DNA from: Tetraselmis striata | Taxonomy: Eukaryota; Chlorophyta; Chlorodendrophyceae; Chlorodendrales; Chlorodendraceae | Direction: 5' to 3' | DNA: 64,000 nt | Assembly (NCBI GenBank): GCA_006384855.1 | Contig: VCJN01001626.1 | Coordinates: 62,001-126,000 of the forward strand | In this document: positions 57,051 through 64,000 of the stretch, piece after piece | Numbering within the stretch: position 1 is the stretch's first letter | How the letters are laid out: each line of letters starts with the position of its first letter | Translations under genes and position numbers: made by a program | Notes under the pieces: model-generated | Database searches by the model: none | What the model was told of the DNA's origin: nothing | What the model saw: the letters and a program-made list of their open reading frames with translations, nothing else

Positions 57051-58375
57051 TTCGCCCTACATACACCACACTTTACGTACGCGTAGTCCCTACCGCGGCG
57101 CGCGAAAACTCCCGACTACACCATCGCGTGAACCTGCACCCGAATGGACTGCATGATTCTAATCGCGTGCGGTTTCCGACCGCACATGTGTTTGAAGTAT
57201 TCCATCCCGGTAGTGCCGCATTATACGCATTCCCGCCATCGGGGACTCGACAGCGCGCAGCAACCAATGCATCGGTACCGTCCACGAGATCGCCACGACG
57301 TTGATGCCCCTAGTTTGGCCATTTTCGCCGTTTTGTTGCATCCCCTGCCTTACGAATTGATTCCTGCACAATTTGTGAGGATCTAGAAGGAATCTTTCTT
57401 CTGAGATAGCCCTAGAAGTAAGTCCACAACAAATAATTGTCCTTCGGGCGTGTTAGCAGTCGGAAGGGATTCCTTATTCTGGCCACTTAGTAACGACTGG
57501 CGGATTTCCTTGTAAAAAAAGGAAAAAATTGACATGAATACACTATGAGATGTCATCTAGCTCTAGAGAATTACTCGTATTTTATCATGATGTTAAAGAA
57601 GGGCAATCGTATTGGACAGTGGGCGGGGTAGGTGCGGCGGGTGTATCGACAAAAAGTAAACACTGTCAGTGTGGTAAAAAGACGTCTATGTCGCATTTTT
57701 CATTGGCAATAACCGGCAACTTCTCTCGGCCGCACACTGCCAGAGTGTCGAAGGGTGACTGAGTCGATCCGTTGCCTGCATGTGCATGAGTTGCAGGCAT
57801 ATATAGCATATGCGCATCATGTGCACGCCTTGGTTGGCTTCGGACAGATAGAGTCCCCCATACGGGGGCTCTTAATAGTTTCCGAGGCTTGAGTATAGCT
57901 AGGGTGCGCGCAGTACGAAAGGGGGGTCACCGAATGATGCTGCATCGTCCCCTGTTGATACGATGTAACCCTGGATTAGGGCTGACCACGGCTAGCAATA
58001 GTAGCCCCGCTCGGGCACGGAGGGGCAGAAATGCCTGATAAGCTGGATTATTAGTTGAGTCAAGATGGTAAATCCTAATATAATAGCATCAGGGTTTACG
58101 AAACGAGTATTTCAAGAGACACGGCGGTAGGCGATATTAACTTTAACCGAGTGTCGTGAGCAGGCGATATTAACATATGGGCATTGTATCAATGCGTCGC
58201 ACTCGCGCACTGTAATAATTTCGGTCGTTCGTACCAATGTATTGTTGGGCTGCTGCCCAAATTTTCCGGAAGTACGGGTACTTGTAATATTGTACAACAA
58301 TAAAAAAATATTTGAAAGCGCGAATCTAACCGAACCGTACCTGTAGGTAGTATGGTCGCTACCAGTGTTATTGTG
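57051..58375. other. no gene recognised
   Basis: AT-richer DNA with short open frames only. A small hairpin 'gagtcccccatacgggggctc' lies at about 57849-57871. No tRNA or rRNA was recognised. Confidence 0.4.
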
Positions 58376-59260
58376 CTGAACTCACTTCACTTCGAAGTAG
58401 TTCGGGAGTTCGGGCCGAAATAAACCGAACTGAACCACCTGAATTCAGTTCAGACTGCCTCGAAAATTTCCTGAACTCAGGGGTCTCCGAACTACACCGT
58501 AACATAACAGATATGACCCCAACAAGATACTGCAGCGTCCGTACATGGAGATAAGGTGTTTTACGGTGAGAAACTTGCCGCGCACGCCCCAGAACCCCTC
58601 CAACAGATAAGGTGCACCAGCCGCCATCATGTTGTCCAGCACACAAGCAAGTCTTCCACTCCAACACTTCCACTCCAACACCTAAACCTGAACCAGGTCC
58701 ATTGTCAACCTGATATGCAGTCGCCGCCCATCAGTACACATGAACGCGGCGATGAGGTAATGGACGGTGTCGTCGAGTCTGAGGTCGAGGAGGACGTCGT
58801 CATCGTGGAGAAGGAGCTGCATGCCGCCAGTGACGATGATGGCGCGCAACCAACCGCCGGCGTTACTCCCAATGCAATGCGGCGGCGCCCCCCTCGCGTG
58901 CCTAGCACCGCCTCTTCGCGTGCTGCCCGAGGGCAGCTACCCGAACCCGAACCCCAACCCGATGATTCGAGCAACCAACAACATACTAGATTGGCAGCCA
59001 ACGCGCCCACTAGCGGCGCGCAACACTTGTAACATTTCCTTTCCACGACATTTTTGGCCACCATTGTGCCGCTGCGTTTTAATCATTGCATCAGGTAGTT
59101 CTAGAGTCACATTCAGACCGCAGTTCAGTAGCAGTTCGGTGGCAGTTCGGACTGAACTCGGTTCAGTTCGGGCAGCAGTTCGGACAGTTCAGTCATCCAA
59201 TTCAATCTGAAGTGCTGTTATTTCAATGTGAACTGAATTCAATTGAACTCCCTGAATTCA
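58376..59260. mobile_element. candidate non-autonomous transposon: acidic ORF between GTTCGG/GTTCAG-rich flanks
   Basis: The left flank (58376-58500) and the right flank (about 59095-59260) are both crowded with gttcgg, gttcag and gaattcag words on either strand, a density not seen elsewhere in the window. They enclose about 600 bp with one open frame. Subterminal arrays of short motifs are typical of hAT-like DNA transposons, but no exact terminal inverted repeat or target duplication was found. Confidence 0.35.
58715..59032 (+). CDS. short acidic/proline-rich ORF of unknown function
   Basis: About 105 residues: MQSPPISTHERGDEVMDGVV, an Asp/Glu/Val-rich block, then RRRPPRVPSTASSRAARGQ and a Pro/Glu-rich tail. 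The open frame extends upstream to 58556. It lies inside the candidate transposon. It could be the N-terminal remnant of a transposase or a chance frame. No domain is recognised. Confidence 0.3.
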   Translation: MQSPPISTHERGDEVMDGVVESEVEEDVVIVEKELHAASDDDGAQPTAGVTPNAMRRRPPRVPSTASSRAARGQLPEPEPQPDDSSNQQHTRLAANAPTSGAQHL

Positions 59261-59746
59261 GCGGCATCCATCGCGGAATTGGAAAAACGCCTGACGGCCC
59301 AAGCGGAAGCCCTGGAGAAGCGGCTGGCCGAGCAGTTCGAGGCGGCTACGGCCGCCTTACTCGCTCGACTGGCCCCTCCCGTGCAATCGCCCCCTCCCGA
59401 AGGCACCCAGTCAGCCATTCCCGCGGGCGCGCCTGCGCCCGAGGGTGGTGAGCAAGGAGCGCAAGAGCCCCTTCCTGCTGAGCTGGACGCACTCGACACC
59501 GAGCTCGAGTACGTCGACTTCGCCTACTTCGGCCAAGTCCCCCCTTCCGGTTTGGAGCCACCCCCACGCGACGGCGACGAGCCTCGCTTGTGGATTCTGA
59601 CCGACGACACCGAATTGGAAAACCGCCTGACGGCCCAAGCAATAGCCATGGAGGAGCGGCTGGCCGAGCAGTTCGAGGCGGCTACGGCCGCCTTCCTCGC
59701 TCGAATGGCCCCTCCCGTGCAACCGTATCTTGGCTATTATGCTAAG
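59243..59746 (+). CDS. coiled-coil ORF with internal ~110-bp duplication
   Basis: The frame encodes ELEKRLTAQAEALEKRLAEQ FEAATAALLARLAPPVQ and, about 110 residues later, the near-identical ELENRLTAQAIAMEERLAEQ FEAATAAFLARMAPPVQ. At DNA level 59277-59400 and 59610-59735 are about 90% identical by eye. Between them is an acidic LDALDTELEYVDFAYFGQVP segment. The open frame runs to 60109, but after about 59746 a different frame carries recombinase sequence. It may be the structural ORF of the tyrosine-recombinase element next to it; function unknown. Confidence 0.4.
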
Positions 59747-59748
59747 GC

Positions 59749-60115
59749 CTGCGGCCAATCCCTGGCGGTACGGCCGTCACTACAGTACAGTGTACAGTAC
59801 CTGGGCCGCCCGTCCCGCGCACGGCCCCCGCGCCCGGGCTCTGGAGCGCCCTGGACGGTGTCGATGGTGGCCGAGCCCCACCTTCTTGCCGCCCTCTCTC
59901 CGGCGCCGGCCTGCCGACCAAGTTTTGGAGCGTCTCCCCGCTGGAGCCTTCCGCCGCTTGGTCCTTTTCAGCCACTCCCACTGACTGGCTGCGGGACGCC
60001 TGCCTGGCGGCGGGCGCCCAGCCGCCCCCCAGTGTCACGTGGGCATCGCACATGTTGCGCAAAGGCGCGGCCTCGGCAGCGAGCTGCTACGCTGCGGTTC
60101 TGCTGCTAGCTCGTC
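59749..60115 (+). pseudogene. C-terminal fragment of a second tyrosine recombinase
   Basis: Read in the frame of 60052, the stretch gives LPTKFWSVSPLEPSAAWSFS, DWLRDACLAAGAQPPPSVTW and ASHMLRKGAASAASCYA. The 'W.SH.LRKGAA.AA' block with His (60049-60051) and Arg (60058-60060) is the H-x-x-R box of tyrosine recombinases of DIRS/Ngaro type. The downstream GW...Y segment is missing, so the fragment lacks its nucleophile. It differs from the relic at 46550-47570. Confidence 0.55.
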
Positions 60116-60166
60116 CCCGTCCGGCCGCTACACTTCGCTACCTGTGCAAGCCTTTGGCTTCTTCTC

Positions 60167-60492
60167 TGGCAAATCGTGCCTCCTTGGGTAAATGGTCAGA
60201 TGTAGTCATCTGGAGGTTTACAGTACTTAGCAATGTTGTACTGCGCACGATCCCCGCGGTCGGCGCACGGACTGGGGCCTGCCAGCCCGCACCTGCACCA
60301 CGACCTGAGGGATCCGCCCTTGGGCACCGGCACTCTCTGCTGTGCGCTCGCCTCAACCGGCTCGCGCACCCACCCACCCACACCCATCTTTCTGCGCTAG
60401 GAGACACCCATGCCAAGCCTGTGGTTCTCGTCTTAGCCTCCAATGTAAGCGAGCTGACATTCTTTGGCAAATCGTGCCTCCTTGGGTAAATG
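60167..60492 (+). repeat. 28-bp direct repeat, copies 298 bp apart
   Basis: TGGCAAATCGTGCCTCCTTG plus the following eight bases is identical at 60167-60194 and 60465-60492. The enclosed DNA contains no recognised gene. The repeat could be the ends of a short insertion or a segmental duplication. Confidence 0.8.
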
Positions 60493-61340
60493 TGTAGATA
60501 TGTGTATAGGTATATATATGTACACGTATCAGACGATGCACGTTAACATATCACGTATCTGTAAAACATTGCAATATCCGATGTCAAAATTTTATACATA
60601 TTTATTTTTATTCTAAAAGTATCAGATATTGTGCATATAATATATTGTTTTATATCAATATCTGTTTATCTTGCATATGTATTATTTTTAAACGTATCTC
60701 TATGATCAGATAGTCGTAATGATGACGACGCAGAAGCATTATCATCCCTCTACTGCATCCCTTTTCTTGCAGCAGTCCATCAGCATACTGCATACTAACT
60801 ACACGAGCATACTGTATCATCACTGCGCTGCTACTCATCATCTACTGCAGTCGCTGTAGAGGACCTTTCTGATTGCCCTGATTGCCCTGATTGCTCTCAT
60901 AATTGCTCTTAGTTTCTCTTTGTAGTGCGTTTTTGTGAAAGCCCCGATGTAAATATACGACTATTTCTGATTGCCCTTCTCTTTGGTGATTTCCGATATC
61001 GCCTTCTGCTGCTAGCTCATGTAATTACTCATCATCGTCGAAGTACGCGCGCATGCGTGCCAATCTGCTGCACTCCCGCCGGTGCGGCCAAGCAACGCCG
61101 ATCAGGGCGGCGAAGCACGCGAAAGATAGCTCATAGGCCCTGGGCCAGCGCTCTCACCGGTAGCGAGCAGGTGCATCTGGAGGCTCGCAGCTTTGGGAGC
61201 AGGCCTACGGGACTGGGTGAAGGCCGACTGAGAAGCGCGCGGCCGAATAAGCCGGCGCTCAGCAGCAGGGTCACTGCTCGCCGTACGAGTACGAGTACTC
61301 GGCGAGGCCCACCACCACCGCCTCCCACCATATCTAAGCC
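60493..61340. other. AT-rich region upstream of the channel gene
   Basis: The first 400 bp are very AT-rich with repeated 'atatcaga' and 'tttatt' words; the last 200 bp turn GC-rich before the first ATG. No gene is recognised. Confidence 0.4.
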
Positions 61341-62084
61341 ATGCCGGTGGTACGTGGCCTGGGGGTGGTGGCAAAGACGGAGGGTAAGAAACAGATAGAG
61401 GCTGTTCGGGCTGAGCTCCGCACCCAGGCCTTCTGGACGCGCCGGAAACGGCGCTCGCTGAGCCACGCGCGGTCCTCCGGCGGCGAGGGCTCGGTGTTCA
61501 GCAGTCGCTCGGGCTCGGAGGACGATGCGGAGGTGCGGGAAACCCTTGCGACACCGCCCGAGGCACACACCCCGGTATCTCCCACACGGACGCATTTCAT
61601 CTTACTCCAGGACACTTGCATGGCCGGGGAGCTCGGTGCGGCAAGTGCCGAAAGCGGTGTGCTGGGATAGCGGGGTGTAGTGGATGCCAGACGCGCGGAC
61701 GATGCTGCGGCAGGACGGGTTACCGTAACCGTACCGTATGTGTACCAAAGCAGTACTGCTACCTGTACTGTACTAGTGGTGGTGTGTCCTCCGCACTGTA
61801 CTTTATCCGTGAGGGCGGTATATCACATGCGCCAGCGAGCCCTCCGGTGCTCGGCTAAGTGATGGCCGGGCGGGTGGCCACGGCCACGTGACTAAGCAAA
61901 GTGATGGTCAGAGCCGGAGGCACGGCGCCGTGTGGGCGGGTGCTGCAGCTGTGTGCTGAGGCCGCCGGACGGGTTGAGGGCAGCGGGCTCGCGGCACACG
62001 TGACCGATATGCCCTGATCACGATTGTTGCCTCGGCGGAAAAGGCCACGGGGACTGCGATAGGCGAGCGTGGCAGAAAGAAATG

Positions 62085-62157
<73 letters not shown>

Positions 62158-63959
62158 TGTGTCTGTGTCTGTGTCTGTGTCTGTGTCTGTGTCTGTGTGT
62201 CTGTGTGTCTGTGTGTGTGTCTGTGTGTGTCTGTGTGTCTCGGGGGGGGGGGGGGGGGGGGGGGGGGGTTCCCGGCGGAGGACTGCGTACGCTCGTCTGT
62301 CGTGTTCAGGCGAGACGCGCATCGTTCCCTGCGCATAAAATGTTGGTGCTCGTATCAGGCATACAAGCAGCCACAGATCGCACAGAGGAAAGGCTGTAAA
62401 GTGAGGCTGATTTAGGCCCAACTCGAAAACGTGAAATGGCTTTGCTCCCGAATTGCGGGGGGGCTGCCCCTTGTATGGTGTTGTCCCCTCCCCCCCACCC
62501 CCCCCCCCCCCCCCCTTCCTTCCTGTGTTTTCAACCTCCTCCCCACAAAGACACGCTTTCTCAGTGGTGAGAGTCGCATACACTGAACACTGGTTTTTTG
62601 CTGCTTGCGCAGGGATTTTCCCACACAAACTCTGCCACGGCAAGTGAACGTGCAGCTAGCGGAGCTTCCACCAGCTTCTCAGTTGCAGCCGCCAGCCAGG
62701 CAGCGGACGAGGCGGATTCTAGTTCCAGCAGCGGATCTGACGGCCGGGGGGTGGACGATGGGGGCAGGGGCAGCGGCGGTGGCGCGGGCGCGGGCGGGAA
62801 CGGAGCCGGCAGTAGCGGGGTGAAAGTGGACGAGCAAGAGGCGGAGACTTTGCAGCATTGCGAGTCATCCAGGGCATCAACCCGCTTGAATTCCACTCAG
62901 ACTCAAATAGCCGAAATCATCAAGCAGGGCAACTTGCGTGAGTATCCTGCGTCTCCTGCACCCCTCCCCCCTTTGCCCCCCATCCTAGTTGTGATTGCAG
63001 TATCTTCCTGCTCACACTGTTTGTCATTGTATGCCAATGTCAGGGGCAAAATCGGAAAAGGAGAAAATGCGATCTAAACGGCGGACAAAGAAGCGGCGGA
63101 CAGCAACAGGGGAGGAAAGCACCCGGGATGGCAGCGAGCCAAGCAGTAGTGGGATATCGCCTGACAATTCAGGGCAGATGGCAGTTTTGCTTCAGTGCAG
63201 AGTGCTCAATCCCGGGAACAGGTTAACCCACGCTTCTGCCTGATGTTCTTGCCCACCCACATGTCGGCATGTCCACTTTGGCATGATCCTGCAGCGATTG
63301 ATCAGAAAACGGCAGCTTTTAACCGTGAACCGCGCCTGCAGTGCGCTACTCCTGCAGCCAGAGACGCGGGCTCTTTTGGACATTGACGTGCGAGGACACA
63401 CGGTGGAGGCGGAGCAGGGGTTGGCCGACTTTCGCAATTCAAATTGTGCGTTTCCCTAAGTCTGCCAGCGGCATGTGTTTCCTGATATGCCTTTGCAAAT
63501 TGAACTGCCTGGTTGTGCCCGAGATGGTATCCATTTCAGAGACCAGGTCTGCATGCAGATGGAGTAGCCAGGCTCCATTTCGTCCCTTGACGCTGCATGC
63601 TGCCTTATTCTGGGGTGCATGCCGGCTGTGCAGGGCGCGAGAAGCGAGCGTTGGTGCACCAAGTGATGATGGAGCCCGGCAGCAGCAGGCTTGCGACCAT
63701 CATATCAGCGGTTATCATGCTGGTGATCCTGGTCTCATCCACCACCTTCTGCTTGGAGACAATGGAGGAATACAGAGACGTGACGGCACTCAAATGGGTG
63801 GAGTCCGTCAGCATTGTGATCTTCACGCTGGAGTACCTTGTCAAAATCGTGACGGCGCCCAACCTGTGGCGATTTGTGCGCGCACCGCTCAACCTCATTG
63901 ACCTGATAGCCATCCTGCCATGGTATATCGACCTCTTTGTTGCCACGGGAAAGTCTCAG
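61341..63959 (+). CDS. Kv-type voltage-gated cation channel, 5' part (gene continues beyond window)
   Basis: Exons as read: 61341-61532, 62613-62937, 63044 to about 63230, about 63306-63445, and 63634-63959, the last followed by a GT donor. The first four exons encode a Ser/Gly-rich, partly basic cytoplasmic N-terminus ([17 protein letters not shown]). Exon 5 holds the start of a voltage-sensor domain: S1 [25 protein letters not shown]2 [20 protein letters not shown] with its conserved Glu, and S3 [17 protein letters not shown] with its conserved Asp. The order and the 'ApNLwrFvR.[10 protein letters not shown]' linker are those of Shaker-like K+ channels. S4, pore and selectivity filter are beyond the edge, so ion selectivity is not shown. 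The junction between exons 3 and 4 is uncertain. Confidence 0.75.
62087..62240 (+). repeat. (GT)n followed by (GTGTCT)n microsatellite in intron 1 of the channel gene
   Basis: GT dinucleotides run from 62087 to about 62156, then GTGTCT hexamers and mixed GT/CT units to 62240, followed directly by a 27-bp G run (62242-62268). Confidence 0.97.
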
Positions 63960-64000
63960 GTTTGTCATCCCCCCCCCCCCCTTCCCACCCCCCCTGCCTA

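Noticed and set aside
61908..62415. Long His/Thr or Cys/Val open frames on both strands
   Set aside because: Produced by the GT/GTGTCT microsatellite and G run in the channel gene's first intron.
1..64000. CRISPR arrays, rRNA genes, bacterial operons
   Set aside because: No regularly spaced short repeats, no rRNA-like conserved blocks, and gene structure is clearly intron-containing eukaryotic.

Overview
This is nuclear DNA of a eukaryote, most likely a microalga and probably a green alga. Genes carry many short GT-AG introns (a few look GC-AG), exons are GC-rich, and introns are full of poly-C/poly-G runs. The window includes a centriole cartwheel protein (SAS-6), an exocyst subunit (Sec10) and a Kv-type channel. 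The SAS-6 head and the tyrosine-recombinase relics resemble green algal versions as I remember them, and an interstitial CCCTAAA/CCCTAAT patch fits a plant/algal telomere motif. The lineage call is inference. All exon models were read by eye from open frames, splice signals and reading-phase agreement.

Layout. Positions 1-11,700 are a transposon graveyard. It holds zinc-knuckle and reverse-transcriptase scraps, a 5'-truncated LINE copy (2734-4571), an inverted duplicate of one exon of the neighbouring NTPase gene (5098-5690), and a near-intact 4.6 kb LINE (6078-10661). In the LINE, reverse transcriptase and restriction-like endonuclease lie in two ORFs joined by a TGATG stop/start overlap. 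Positions 11,778-26,085 (+) are one large gene of about 22 exons encoding a STAND NTPase: an NB-ARC-like P-loop domain followed by a long TPR array. Its last intron holds a tandem satellite of roughly 275-286 bp units with long poly-G runs. Positions 26,086-30,153 are AT-richer DNA with hairpins and no supported gene.

Positions 30,154-38,359 (-) encode Sec10 in 14 exons. After a gene-poor stretch with an (AC)n tract, 41,608-43,530 (-) encodes an unrecognised protein with a very acidic Ser/Glu/Asp-rich C-terminal two-thirds, with a TATA box upstream. Positions 45,480-47,716 are a decayed tyrosine-recombinase element. SAS-6 (48,675-51,551, +) and an Rtt106-like histone chaperone (52,413-55,802, -) converge. 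Positions 56,870-60,500 hold further element relics: a LINE scrap, an acidic ORF between GTTCGG-rich flanks, a duplicated coiled-coil ORF and a second tyrosine-recombinase tail. The right edge (61,341-63,959, +) is the 5' part of a Kv-type channel gene that runs off the window.

The host genes are unrelated housekeeping, signalling and immune-type genes with no operon logic. Duplication, LINE insertion and homopolymer-rich introns shape the locus. The most distinctive items are the NB-ARC-TPR gene with its inverted P-loop-exon duplicate, the two-ORF LINE, a candidate newly gained intron with a 10-bp flanking repeat, and the poly-C strand bias of introns.
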